64,000 nt of DNA from contig MKTI01000010.1 of NCBI GenBank assembly GCA_001898185.1, forward strand, positions 124,001-188,000, written 5' to 3'. The first letter of the stretch is position 1. Each line of letters starts with the position of its first letter. A model generated the notes under the pieces. That model was not told where the DNA came from. It saw nothing but the letters and a program-made list of their open reading frames with translations, and searched no databases. Made by a program: the position numbers and the translations under genes. Origin of the DNA: Cellulomonas sp. 73-145 (GTDB lineage Bacteria > Actinomycetota > Actinomycetes > Actinomycetales > Cellulomonadaceae). Below, piece after piece: positions 16,985 through 24,576 of this stretch.

Positions 16985-17091
16985 CAGAAGTCCCGGCCAT
17001 CGCCGGCCTCCATGTCCAGCACGAGCCGCACCCCGGCGTCCAGCACCGCGAAGGCGAGGGCCAGGGCGCCGATAACGCCCGCGGCGAGCAT
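16984..17091 (-). CDS. 35-aa membrane peptide near the start of the coat operon
   Basis: ATG at 17091 opens a 35-residue peptide with an N-terminal membrane span (AAGVIGALALAFAVLDAGV) and an acidic tail (DMEAGDGRDF). Both ends overlap neighbours by one base (TGATG at each junction), so it is locked into the operon by coupling. It has no ribosome binding site of its own. With the 32-, 34- and 48-aa peptides it forms a set of tiny membrane proteins typical of filamentous particles. Confidence 0.6.
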   Translation of the reverse strand: MLAAGVIGALALAFAVLDAGVRLVLDMEAGDGRDF

Positions 17092-17279
17092 CAGGCGGCC
17101 CGCCGTCCGAGCAGGGCTGCGGCTCCTGCGGCTCGCGCGGCGTCGCGGCCGTGGCCGGCTGCCAGCAGCGCTTCGGCCTGGTCCGAGAGCATCCCGGCTG
17201 CGATCCGCCGCGCGGTCCGCGCGCCGATCTCGGACTCACCGAAGCCGGCCAACGACCGAGCGCGTTCGATCTCCGACAC
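17091..17279 (-). CDS. First ORF of the coat operon, 5'-truncated by integration
   Basis: In the prophage the only start is GTG at 17279, giving 62 residues (ARSLAGFGESEIGARTARRI...), without a ribosome binding site. The frame stays open upstream through the attachment core to 17381, where host DNA adds a TAA. If the unit is closed into its circle, the frame continues across the core into 8304-8347 and begins at a GTG preceded by AAGG, making a 111-residue protein (VGTTLQAVVS...SSRCADLREHLPVG...). So the intact gene spans attP and the chromosomal copy lacks its first part. The product is soluble and helical, of unknown function. Confidence 0.6.
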   Translation of the reverse strand: MSEIERARSLAGFGESEIGARTARRIAAGMLSDQAEALLAAGHGRDAARAAGAAALLGRRAA

Positions 17280-17364
17280 CGCCGCAGCCGCGTACCCGGA
17301 GCACGTCGTCCAGCGGTCCGCGAGGCCGACCGGCAGGTGTTCCCGCAGGTCAGCGCATCGACTT

Positions 17365-17392
17365 GACGCCGATAAGGTGCATTATGTCATTT
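17365..17392 (+). other. Right attachment site: full dif-like site
   Basis: GACGCCGATAA, GGTGCA and TTATGTCATTT give the 11-6-11 layout of a dif site; E. coli dif has ...CGCATAA, six bases, TTATGTTAAAT. The left arm would come from the phage and the right arm from the host, so a functional dif is rebuilt after integration. Confidence 0.8.
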
Positions 17393-17443
17393 TGCCGATG
17401 AGAGACGGCGAGAGGAGCTGCTGCGCCCCTCCCCGCCGGACCC

Positions 17444-17998
17444 TCAGGCGGCGAAGGACACCTCGGCGGTCGGCACCACGGCGGCGGTGCGGCCCGGCGC
17501 GCTCTGGTAGCTCCAGTACAGGTTGGTGTGCGTGACGACGTCGCCCGGCGACGGCGCACCCCAGGCCGTGAGGTCCTCCGTGGTGTGCGCGTCGCCGACC
17601 AGCGTCACGTCGTACCCGCGGGTGAACGCTCCGTGGATCGTCGACCGCACGCAGGCGTCGGTCTGGGCACCGCAGACCACCAGCCGTCCGACACCCGCCT
17701 CGGCGAGCACGGCCTCGAGGACCGTCTCCTCGAACGAGTCGCCGTACGTCTTGGGCACCAGCGGCTCCGAGTCCTGCCGGACCAGCTCCGACACGTACTG
17801 CCAGGCCTGCGTGCCGACCTGGAGCTCCTGGGACGAATGCTGCACCCAGACCACCGGCACACCCTGGGCACGCGCCCGCTCCACGAGGGCCCGGACGTTG
17901 GCGATCACCCGGTCCCGGTCATGAGCGTGAGCCATGACGCCGTTCTGCACGTCGACCACCACCAACGCAGTACGGTCCCGACCGGTCAAGGTGCTCAC
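17444..17998 (-). CDS. Isochorismatase-family cysteine hydrolase
   Basis: The 184-aa protein is an isochorismatase-like hydrolase. The family's catalytic triad is visible as D16 (LVVVDVQNGV), K83 (PKTYGDSF) and C116 (CGAQTDACVRST). Members hydrolyse amides such as nicotinamide, carbamoyl compounds or isochorismate; the substrate is unknown here. It is the first chromosomal gene right of the prophage. The GTG start at 17998 gives a complete N-terminal strand; no operon partner is close. Confidence 0.87.
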   Translation of the reverse strand: MSTLTGRDRTALVVVDVQNGVMAHAHDRDRVIANVRALVERARAQGVPVVWVQHSSQELQVGTQAWQYVSELVRQDSEPLVPKTYGDSFEETVLEAVLAEAGVGRLVVCGAQTDACVRSTIHGAFTRGYDVTLVGDAHTTEDLTAWGAPSPGDVVTHTNLYWSYQSAPGRTAAVVPTAEVSFAA

Positions 17999-18076
17999 GG
18001 CGCTCTCCTTCGGTGCTGCTCTCGGTGCTCGTCAGCGACCGCCTCACGGTACCGACGCCCACCGACACGGCTGCCG

Positions 18077-18604
18077 TCAGGGGCGCAGCACCAGCTGGTA
18101 GCGCTCCTCGACCAGCTCGGGGTCCCGCGGCAGGCGTTGCCGCTCCCCCGTCCTGGCGAACCCCGCGCGCACGTAGAGGTCGCCCGCCGGCGTGTTGCCG
18201 TCCAGCACCCACAACGACACCGTGCGCGCGTCCTCGGCGGCGGCTGCGGCCTTGACCGCGTCCAGAAGGGCCCACGCCACACCGCGACGGCGTGCCTCGG
18301 GTGCGACCCACAACGACACCACGTGCCGGTCGTCCTCCGGCGACCCCGGCTCCTGCATCATGCTGACGAGCCCGCGCGGCACGTCCTCGTCGTCGAGGGC
18401 GAGCCACGTCGGCGTCGCCCGCAGCCGCATCCGCCAGTGCTTCTCGGTGAACAGCAGCTCGCGCTCGAGCGTCGCCCCGAACGTCTCCGGCGACTCGCGC
18501 AGCGCACGGAGCCGTACCTGGGCCACCTCACGCCAGGACGACTCGTCCACCCGCACGATCCGCACCAGCACAGGATGCCGTATCGCCGTGACCTTCCGGT
18601 CCAC
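18077..18604 (-). CDS. GNAT-family N-acetyltransferase
   Basis: The 175-aa protein has the GNAT fold: strand-helix N-terminus (RVDESSWREVAQVRLRALRE), central strand WLALDDEDVPRGLVSM, the acetyl-CoA loop VSLWVAPEARRRGVAWALL (R-x2-G-x-A form) and the late strand VSLWVLDGNTPAGDLYVRAGF. It should acetylate an amine on a small molecule or protein; the target is unknown. The GTG at 18604 lacks a good ribosome binding site, and an in-frame GTG at 18571 (VLVRIVRVDESSW) may be the true start, since it better fits the family N-terminus. Confidence 0.85.
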   Translation of the reverse strand: MDRKVTAIRHPVLVRIVRVDESSWREVAQVRLRALRESPETFGATLERELLFTEKHWRMRLRATPTWLALDDEDVPRGLVSMMQEPGSPEDDRHVVSLWVAPEARRRGVAWALLDAVKAAAAAEDARTVSLWVLDGNTPAGDLYVRAGFARTGERQRLPRDPELVEERYQLVLRP

Positions 18605-18681
18605 GGAGCACCGTGGTATGGCACGCGCAGGCCTGCGGCCACCCGTTCAGCCGAGCGCCGGTCACGCCTCGGGCCACGACC

Positions 18682-18834
18682 TCAGCCGAGCACCGTGTCC
18701 GATGCGGGGTCACCACCGTGGCCCGCAGGGTCGGGCACGGAACGCGCCACGTCGGCCACCTGCTCCTCAGGGCGTGGCGGGACGGTCTCGTCGTCCTCGA
18801 GCACCGGCACGTCCGGACCGGGGTGCTGCGTCAC
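18682..18834 (-). CDS. Small acidic hypothetical protein, 50 aa
   Basis: A GTG at 18834 with AGGAG six bases upstream opens a 50-codon frame that is rich in Pro, Asp and Glu and has no hydrophobic core (PVLEDDETVPPRPEEQVADV), so it should be disordered. It lies 80 bp beyond the stop of the metallo-hydrolase gene on the same strand. The good ribosome binding site supports it; the low complexity keeps confidence modest. No function can be proposed. Confidence 0.4.
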   Translation of the reverse strand: MTQHPGPDVPVLEDDETVPPRPEEQVADVARSVPDPAGHGGDPASDTVLG

Positions 18835-18913
18835 CGGTCGCTCCTCTCCTCGTCCGGGCCGCCCGCACCGGGTGGCCCACCACCGACCGGCAGGCCGCCG
18901 GTCGGAGCTCCAG

Positions 18914-19558
18914 CTAGAGCTTCACGACCTCGCCGGGCTGCGCCGCGACCACGGTGGCCGAGGTCAGCCGCGCCAGCCAGTCCCCCGCCGAGCGAAGACC
19001 CGCCTCGCTCAGCCACGCGTCGTGGATCGGCACGGCCCGAGCGGCGCCGACGGACCGGACCCAGTCCACCGCGTCGGCCATCCGCAGCCACGGCCCGCTG
19101 ACCGGCGTCAGGGCGACCTCGACGACGGCCCCCGACGGCGGTACGACGAACGCGTCCCCGGGATGCAGCACCCCGCCCACCAGGTAGCCGACGTTGGTCC
19201 CCCGAGGCAGGTCCGGGTGGATGACCGCGTGCCACTCCCCCACCACCTGGACGTCCAGACCGCCCAGCGTCAGCCGATCGCCGCCGCGCACCTCGTGGAG
19301 CCGGGCGCGCTCGGCACCAGCCTCGGCCACGACGTCCAGCGCCGCGGCGGGGCCCCAGACCGGCAGGCCCGATGCCGCCACCGCAGGCCCGTCGACGTGG
19401 TCGACGTGGTCGTGCGTCAGCAGCACGCCGTCCGCCCCGGCCAGCACCGTCGCCGACTCCCCGTACACGCCGGGGTCGATCACGAGGGCCCCGTCGGGCC
19501 CCTCGATGCGGACGCAGGACTGCGCCCAGCGGGTCAGTCGGATCGGCATACGCGCCAT
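18914..19558 (-). CDS. MBL-fold metal-dependent hydrolase (UlaG-like)
   Basis: The 214-aa protein is a metallo-beta-lactamase-fold hydrolase. LTHDHVDHVDGP carries the H-x-H-x-D-H metal site, preceded by the strand ALVIDPGVYG and followed by GEWHAVIHPD and HPGDAF, with a final histidine in VPIHDAW. The pattern is closest to UlaG/YtnP-type L-ascorbate-6-phosphate lactonase relatives, many of which have other substrates. The ATG at 19558 is chosen over 19582; MPIRLTRW at 19549 is also possible. It diverges from the ParA-like gene, whose promoter box is only 60 bp away. Confidence 0.87.
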   Translation of the reverse strand: MARMPIRLTRWAQSCVRIEGPDGALVIDPGVYGESATVLAGADGVLLTHDHVDHVDGPAVAASGLPVWGPAAALDVVAEAGAERARLHEVRGGDRLTLGGLDVQVVGEWHAVIHPDLPRGTNVGYLVGGVLHPGDAFVVPPSGAVVEVALTPVSGPWLRMADAVDWVRSVGAARAVPIHDAWLSEAGLRSAGDWLARLTSATVVAAQPGEVVKL

Positions 19559-19629
19559 TGTGCGCCCCGCCGGCGACAGCACCCGGCGCGTTTGGCGGCC
19601 CGCCCTCGCCCGCAGATACGGTGGGCCGC

Positions 19630-20397
19630 GTGCTGGTGCTCGGTGTGTGCAGCCTCAAGGGCGGCGTGGGCAAGACCTCGGTGACGCTGGGCCTGGCGTC
19701 CGCCGCGCTGGACCGCGGCCTGTCCACGCTCGTGGTCGACCTGGATCCGCAGGGAGACAGCACCATGTCGCTCGCGGTCGACCGGCCCTCGGGCGACGTC
19801 TCGACCGTCCTCGACGACCCGCGCGCAGAGACCGTCACCGCCGCGACGGGTCCTTCCGGGTGGGCGGACGGGGGGCTCGACGTGCTGGTCGGCTCCGAGC
19901 GGACCGTCCTGCACGACCGCGTCGACGACTCCGACCTGGACCGGCTCCGCTACGCCCTGTCCTGGGTCACGGGCTACGACCTCGTGCTCGTGGACTGCCC
20001 TCCGTCGCTCGGTGGGCTGACCCGCACGGGCCTGACCGCCTGCGACCGGGCGATCGTCGTCACCGAGCCGGGCCTCTTCTCCGTGATGGCCGTCGGCCGG
20101 GCGATGCGGACGATCGACGAGCTGCGCCGAGGCGCCGCACCGGCCCTGCAGCCGCTCGGCATCGTGGTGAACCGGGTGCGCGCCCGCTCGGTCGAGCAGA
20201 CCTACCGCCTCGGCGAGCTCCAGACCCTCTACGGGCCCCTGCTGCTCAGCCCGACCGTCCCGGAACGCGCGGCGCTGCAGCAGGCACAGGGCGCCGCACA
20301 GCCGGTGCACGCCTGGCCCGGCGCGGCAGCGGCGGAGGTCGCAGGCGTGTTCGACGCGCTGCTGGACCGCGCGTTGCGTGCGCCCCGGCCGCACTAG
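19630..20397 (+). CDS. ParA/Soj-family ATPase
   Basis: The 255-aa protein opens directly with the deviant Walker A motif (LKGGVGKTSV, residues 8-17), followed by VVDLDPQGDSTMSL and VLVDCPPSLGGLT, the Walker A' and B motifs of ParA-type ATPases. Such proteins form ATP-dependent dimers on DNA or membrane to position cargo. No ParB gene follows, so it is an orphan ParA rather than the chromosome partition pair; this position next to the MerR/FtsR block is common in actinobacteria. The GTG at 19630 lies seven bases after TACGGT (19617-19622), which fits a leaderless transcript. Confidence 0.88.
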   Translation: MLVLGVCSLKGGVGKTSVTLGLASAALDRGLSTLVVDLDPQGDSTMSLAVDRPSGDVSTVLDDPRAETVTAATGPSGWADGGLDVLVGSERTVLHDRVDDSDLDRLRYALSWVTGYDLVLVDCPPSLGGLTRTGLTACDRAIVVTEPGLFSVMAVGRAMRTIDELRRGAAPALQPLGIVVNRVRARSVEQTYRLGELQTLYGPLLLSPTVPERAALQQAQGAAQPVHAWPGAAAAEVAGVFDALLDRALRAPRPH

Positions 20398-20481
20398 GAC
20401 GCGACGCGACAGAGCGCCGGTGCCCGGCAGGCCGTCACGTACGCATGACGGCGCGCACGGCGCCGTCCAGGGCCGACGTGC

Positions 20482-21066
20482 TCAGCCGGCGTTGCGAGCC
20501 CGACGACGCTGCGCGAGCTCGTCGTCGCCCGAGAGCTCCGGAGCCGCCTCGTCCTCGGCGCGCTCGGTCGGCAGCTCGGCGAGCGTGCCCTCCACCTCGC
20601 GCCAGACGCGCCCGACGGCGATGCCGAACACGCCCTGGCCGCCCTGCACCAGGTCGATCACCTCGTCGGCGGAGGTGCACTCGTACACCGAGGCGCCGTC
20701 GGACATCAGCGTGATCTGGGCGAGGTCCTCCACGCCCCGCTCGCGCAGGTGGCCGACCGCGGTGCGGATCTGCTGCAGCGAGACACCGGTGTCGAGCAGC
20801 CGCTTGACGACCTTGAGCACGAGGATGTCGCGGAAGCTGTAGAGCCGCTGCGTGCCGGACCCGGTGGCCGGCCGCACCGACGGCTCCACCAGGCCGGTAC
20901 GGGCCCAGTAGTCCAGCTGACGGTAGGTGATGCCGGCCGCCTTGCAGGCGGTCGGACCGCGGTAGCCGATCGAGACGTCGAGATCCGGCAGGTCGTCGTC
21001 GAAGAGGAGGCCCTGGGCTCCGGGAGGGACCGACCCGCTGGTGGGGGCCGTCTCGTTCGTGGTCAC
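20482..21066 (-). CDS. MerR-family transcriptional regulator
   Basis: The 194-aa regulator has a winged HTH of MerR type at about 35-110: GYRGPTACKAAGITYRQLDYW, WARTGLVEPS and RLYSFRDILVLKVVKRLLD. A dimerisation helix and an acidic tail follow. There is no metal-binding cysteine set. In related actinobacteria the gene lies beside the DUF151 nuclease and FtsR, as here. The GTG at 21066 has GGAGG five bases upstream, which excludes the longer frame that runs into the next gene. Targets are unknown. Confidence 0.87.
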   Translation of the reverse strand: MTTNETAPTSGSVPPGAQGLLFDDDLPDLDVSIGYRGPTACKAAGITYRQLDYWARTGLVEPSVRPATGSGTQRLYSFRDILVLKVVKRLLDTGVSLQQIRTAVGHLRERGVEDLAQITLMSDGASVYECTSADEVIDLVQGGQGVFGIAVGRVWREVEGTLAELPTERAEDEAAPELSGDDELAQRRRARNAG

Positions 21067-21220
21067 CGGATCCTCCAGTACGCCGTCCACCGCGCCGTCG
21101 CGAGGGCGGCTGTGCCCGTTCGCGGGCGTGGGTTCTGCCGCAAAGGTAGGCCGCGGCCAGGGGCGACGCAACGACGCGCGTGGCGTGTCGCGACGGCGAG
21201 TCTCAACCTCTACCTGAAGG

Positions 21221-21742
21221 TCAGCTCGCCGACCCGCCGCCCTCGTCCGGCTCCTCCCCCGTGGCGAAGTCCTCTGCCGACACGTGCTCGAGGAAGTCGC
21301 GGAACTCCTCGATGTCGTGCTCCGCGGTGCTGGTGCGCACCTCCACGCCGGCCGCTGCGACGACCTCCGCCGAGCACAGCACCGGGCAGCCGAACCGCAG
21401 CGCGACGGCGATGGCGTCCGACGCCCGGGAGTCGACCCGCTCCCCCGCCCCCAGCACCAGCGCGGCGTGGAACACGCCGTCGAGCAGCTCGGTGATCTCC
21501 ACGTGGCGCACGGTGCTGCCCGCCGCGACGAGCGCGTCACGGAGCAGGTCGTGCGTCATCGGACGTGGCGGGACGATGCCGGCCTGGGCGGCGGCGATCG
21601 CGCTGGCCTCCGCCGGACCGATCAGGATGGGGACGAGCAACGACGAGTCCGGGTCGAGCAGCAGCACGACGATCTCGTCGTCCGCCAGATGCGTCCTGAC
21701 GCCGACGACCTCGACCTGCACCAGACCGCCGCCCTCACCCAC
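21221..21742 (-). CDS. DUF151 bifunctional nuclease family protein
   Basis: The 173-aa protein carries the BFN/DUF151 domain (VEVVGVRTHLADDEIVVLLL, PILIGPAEASAIAAAQAG, HDLLRDAL, DAIAVALRFGCPVL). Plant homologues cut both RNA and DNA; the mycobacterial counterpart is nuclease-like with an unsettled role. An acidic C-terminal tail of about 40 residues is added. The GTG at 21742 follows TAGCGT (21749-21754) by six bases, consistent with a leaderless mRNA and a transcript separate from FtsR upstream. Confidence 0.87.
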   Translation of the reverse strand: MGEGGGLVQVEVVGVRTHLADDEIVVLLLDPDSSLLVPILIGPAEASAIAAAQAGIVPPRPMTHDLLRDALVAAGSTVRHVEITELLDGVFHAALVLGAGERVDSRASDAIAVALRFGCPVLCSAEVVAAAGVEVRTSTAEHDIEEFRDFLEHVSAEDFATGEEPDEGGGSAS

Positions 21743-21869
21743 GCGTCCACGCTACGACGCGACGGTCGTTCCGTCTCACCGAGCCGGCAACTGGTCTGGG
21801 TCGCGGCCCGCGCAGCCTACGAACGGCGTGTCGGCCCTGGTCAGCGGGACGAGGTCGGGCGCGCCCGGC

Positions 21870-22667
21870 TCACGGCTCCAGGCCGGCGACCGCCGCCCGC
21901 ACGAGCGCCGTGTGCATCTGGGTGCACAGCTCGCCCACCTCCGCCGCAAGGGTCGCCGCGCGCGCCCGTGAGGCCGCGCTGCGCTGACCTCGCACGGGCG
22001 CGACGACCTGCTCGACGAGGTCCGCCTGGCGGTCCGCCGCCGTCCGGAACGACCGCAGGTGGCGCGCGTCGATCCCGTGCTCGGCCAACCGGGCGGCCGC
22101 CAGCACGACGTCCCGCGCGTACAGGTCGAGGGCGCCGAGCGGACCGGAGCGGAGCACGCCCGCAGTGACCAGGTCCTCGACGAAGGCGGGCTCGACGCCG
22201 GTCTCACCGGCCAGGGAGTCGACGGTCCAGCGCGACGCCGGCCCCGTCGTCTCGCCGTCACGCGAGGCGAGCCGCGCCGGTGACGGCGCCTCGTCGTCGA
22301 CCCCGGCGTCCAGCGCGGCGAGGTGCTCGGCGATCACCTTCAGCGGCATGTAGCGGTCGCGCTGCATCCGCAGCACGTAGCGCAGCCGCTCGACGTCCGC
22401 CGGTGAGTACTGGCGGTAGCCCGCGGAGGTCCGCACCGGCGCCACCAGCCCCTGCTCCTCCCAGAACCGGAGCTTGGACGTGGTCACCGCCGGGAACTCC
22501 AGCTGGAGCGCGGCGAGGACGTCCGAGATGCGCATGCTCGCGCGGCGCGAGATGCCCCGCGGCCACGGCTCGGCGACGGCCTGCCGAGGGCTCGGCCGGC
22601 CAGCCTCGGGACCGCGCGCGTCCGCGAGGTCGTCCACCAGAGCGGGTCGGCGCGCGCCCGCGCTCAT
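21870..22667 (-). CDS. ftsR: MerR-family regulator, FtsR-like
   Basis: The 265-aa protein has a MerR-type winged HTH (MRISDVLAALQLEFPAVTTS, RFWEEQGLVAPVRT, GYRQYSPADVERLRYVL) after a variable 45-residue N-terminal extension, then a second helical region ending near VRAAVAGLEP. In Corynebacterium the protein at this locus, FtsR, activates ftsZ expression; the assignment here rests on domain form and on the conserved order with the FHA protein upstream and DUF151 downstream. The ATG at 22667 is preferred; an ATG at the HTH (MRISDV) would also give a complete DNA-binding domain. Confidence 0.8.
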   Translation of the reverse strand: MSAGARRPALVDDLADARGPEAGRPSPRQAVAEPWPRGISRRASMRISDVLAALQLEFPAVTTSKLRFWEEQGLVAPVRTSAGYRQYSPADVERLRYVLRMQRDRYMPLKVIAEHLAALDAGVDDEAPSPARLASRDGETTGPASRWTVDSLAGETGVEPAFVEDLVTAGVLRSGPLGALDLYARDVVLAAARLAEHGIDARHLRSFRTAADRQADLVEQVVAPVRGQRSAASRARAATLAAEVGELCTQMHTALVRAAVAGLEP

Positions 22668-22698
22668 GCCCGCGCCTCGAGCGCGGGGAGTCGATCGG

Positions 22699-23181
22699 TC
22701 ACCCGCGTGCACCCTCGCGGTGCGGGCTCGGGTGGAACGTCATCCGGAACTTGCCGATCTGCACCTCGTCGCCCGAGCGCAGCGCCACCTGGTCGATGCG
22801 GGTGCGGTTGACGTAGGTCCCGTTGAGCGAGCCGATGTCCCGCACCCAGAACTGCTGACCCTCGCGGACGAACTCCGCATGCTTGCGGGACACGGTCACG
22901 TCGTCCAGGAAGATGTCGGCCTGCGTGCTGCGGCCCGCCGTGGTCCGCTCGGCGTCGAGCAGGAACCGGGCGCCCGCGCTCGGACCGCGCTGCATCACCA
23001 GGAGCGCCGACGTGGGCGGGAGCGCCTGCACGGCCGCCGTCTCGTCCGGGGTGAGCCCGATCGGTGCGGCCTGCTCCACCTCGGTGGCCGAGACGCCGGT
23101 GAAGCTGATCGTCGTCTCCGGGCCCTGCGACCGCGGTGCGCCAGCCGGGACGGCGCCGCCGACGGGCTCGTCGTGCTGCAT
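22699..23181 (-). CDS. garA: FHA-domain signalling protein, GarA/OdhI-like
   Basis: The 160-aa protein has an N-terminal ETTISF motif (T23/T24), close to the ETTSVF phosphorylation motif of GarA and OdhI. A compact FHA domain follows: AGRSTQADIFLDDVTVSRKH and GSLNGTYVNRT hold the phosphothreonine-binding Arg, Ser and Asn residues. When unphosphorylated, family members inhibit 2-oxoglutarate dehydrogenase and adjust glutamate metabolism; phosphorylation by Ser/Thr kinases such as PknB/PknG shuts this off. The final residue of the motif differs in spacing from GarA, so regulation may differ in detail. It precedes ftsR on the same strand. Confidence 0.85.
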   Translation of the reverse strand: MQHDEPVGGAVPAGAPRSQGPETTISFTGVSATEVEQAAPIGLTPDETAAVQALPPTSALLVMQRGPSAGARFLLDAERTTAGRSTQADIFLDDVTVSRKHAEFVREGQQFWVRDIGSLNGTYVNRTRIDQVALRSGDEVQIGKFRMTFHPSPHREGARG

Positions 23182-23297
23182 GTACGCCTCCCCTGTTCAG
23201 GGTCGCAAGACCCGACCGGGACGCGACCGTCCGCGCCCTGGTCAGGGACACCCTATGCAAACGCGCCGCCCGGCGCAGCCCCCACCCCTGCGACGGC

Positions 23298-24575
23298 CTA
23301 GGAGCCCGGGACGGCCGCCGGCGTGGCGTAGCGTGGCTCGGCGGCCGCACGCAGGGCGTCGACGTGGACCTCCGTCAGCTTGTCGACGGAGCCCGAACCG
23401 CCGTCGTTGCGGACGTAGGCCATCGCGCCCCCGGGGATGTCCAACGCGGTGGCGATCGTGTCGGGGTCGCCGATGACGAGCCACACGTACGGCGCGGTCA
23501 GCGTGGTGCCGTCGAGCTGCACGGCACCGGTCGACCCGGTGAACGCGCTGCTCGCGGTGACTCGCTGGTCGTTGAGCTGCACCGCCTCGGCACCGGCGTT
23601 CCGCAGCTCCTCCAGCATGTTCAGCATGGTGATCGGGCGCACCGACCCGCCGTTGTCCGTGACGGTGATCCGCACACCCGGGCCCACGGCCGGCAGCCGG
23701 CCGGCGAGGATGCCCTGCGTCGCCGCGCTGCGGCGGGCCGCGTCGATGGCGGCCTGCCGGTTGTTCGAGCCGCTGACCAGCTGGTCACGCTCGCGCTGCA
23801 GGTCGGCGGCCTCGCGGCTCAGCTGGTCGGAACGGGTGCTCGCCTCGTCCAGCAGCCGCACGAGGTCGTCCTGGCGCAGCTGGGACAGCGCCGAGTCCCC
23901 GTTCTGCCGCAGCTGCACGACGATCGCGAAGCCGAGGACGGCGCAGAGCACGCCGGCCAGCACCTGCGCGCGGGTGGCGCGTGGACGCAGGGCGCTGCCG
24001 AGGGCGGCCCAGCCGGTGGGCCTGCTCGGCCCGGGCGCGCCCGACGGCTCGGGGGCCGCACCCGCGGCTCCGTCCTCGACGTCGCTGCCGCCGGGTGCCG
24101 CGTCGTCCGAGGTCGGCTTCGGCTCGAAGGTCGGCGGCGCCTCGGGCGGCAGAGAGGCGACCGCCTCGGCCGACAGCTGCCAGGCGTGCGACTCCCGGAG
24201 CGCGGCGCCGGCCTCGTCCTCGGCGTCCGGCGGCAGGTCGAGCGTGGGGGCGGCGTCGGGGACGACGTGGGTCACGACGAGGTCGTCGTCGTCGCCCCGG
24301 TCCTCGACGACGCGCTCGTCATCGACGCGGTCCTCGCCGGCCCGGTCGTCGTCCTCGTCGGCCCGGCCCTGGGCGAGCCCCTCGTCGCCCCCGTCGGCTC
24401 CGTCCTGGGCGAGCCCCTCGTCGCGCTCCTCGGCCCCGTCGCGGTCCAGCCGCTCGTCGTCCTGGCCGGCCGGGTCCTCGCCCGTGCGCTCCTGCGCCGC
24501 CGCCTCCACGCCGAGCGGTTCCTCGGAGAGACCCTCCGGCTCGTCGCCCTCGTGCGACCGCTGCTGCTCGGTCAC
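23298..24575 (-). CDS. DUF881 membrane protein with long acidic N-terminus
   Basis: The 425-aa protein has a cytoplasmic N-terminal half of about 190 residues that is very acidic and repetitive (DGADGGDEGLAQGRADEDDD), one membrane span (QVLAGVLCAVLGFAIVVQL), a coiled-coil (LLDEASTRSDQLSREAADLQ) and the extracytoplasmic DUF881 domain (GILAGRLPAVGPGVRITVTD; ELRNAGAEAVQLNDQRV). The function of DUF881 is not established; the genes cluster with Sbp and division regulators. The GTG start follows the sbp stop by one base. The acidic half is unusual in length and may bind a basic partner. Confidence 0.85.
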   Translation of the reverse strand: MTEQQRSHEGDEPEGLSEEPLGVEAAAQERTGEDPAGQDDERLDRDGAEERDEGLAQDGADGGDEGLAQGRADEDDDRAGEDRVDDERVVEDRGDDDDLVVTHVVPDAAPTLDLPPDAEDEAGAALRESHAWQLSAEAVASLPPEAPPTFEPKPTSDDAAPGGSDVEDGAAGAAPEPSGAPGPSRPTGWAALGSALRPRATRAQVLAGVLCAVLGFAIVVQLRQNGDSALSQLRQDDLVRLLDEASTRSDQLSREAADLQRERDQLVSGSNNRQAAIDAARRSAATQGILAGRLPAVGPGVRITVTDNGGSVRPITMLNMLEELRNAGAEAVQLNDQRVTASSAFTGSTGAVQLDGTTLTAPYVWLVIGDPDTIATALDIPGGAMAYVRNDGGSGSVDKLTEVHVDALRAAAEPRYATPAAVPGS

Positions 24576-24576
24576 G

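Larger units (their letters stand above)
8288..17382. mobile_element. Filamentous (inovirus-type) prophage integrated at dif
   Basis: A 16-bp direct repeat (CGCCGATAAGGTGCAT) at 8288-8303 and 17367-17382 bounds a 9,079-bp unit (8304-17382). Inside lie an HUH Rep, a Zot/pI ATPase, a pVIII-like coat precursor, a long pIII-like exported protein, a pV-like small protein and several 32-84-residue membrane proteins in tightly overlapping order, the hallmark gene set of filamentous phages. There is no integrase; the repeat is a dif core, so integration through host XerC/XerD is inferred. Flanking genes are ordinary chromosomal ones. The gene order and the absence of a secretin fit a phage of a Gram-positive host, as described for Propionibacterium phage B5. 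Confidence 0.92.

Noticed and set aside
17383-17443. Possible tRNA or integrase remnant next to the right attachment site
   Set aside because: The 61 bases between dif and the hydrolase gene show no cloverleaf and no open frame; dif itself explains the insertion point.
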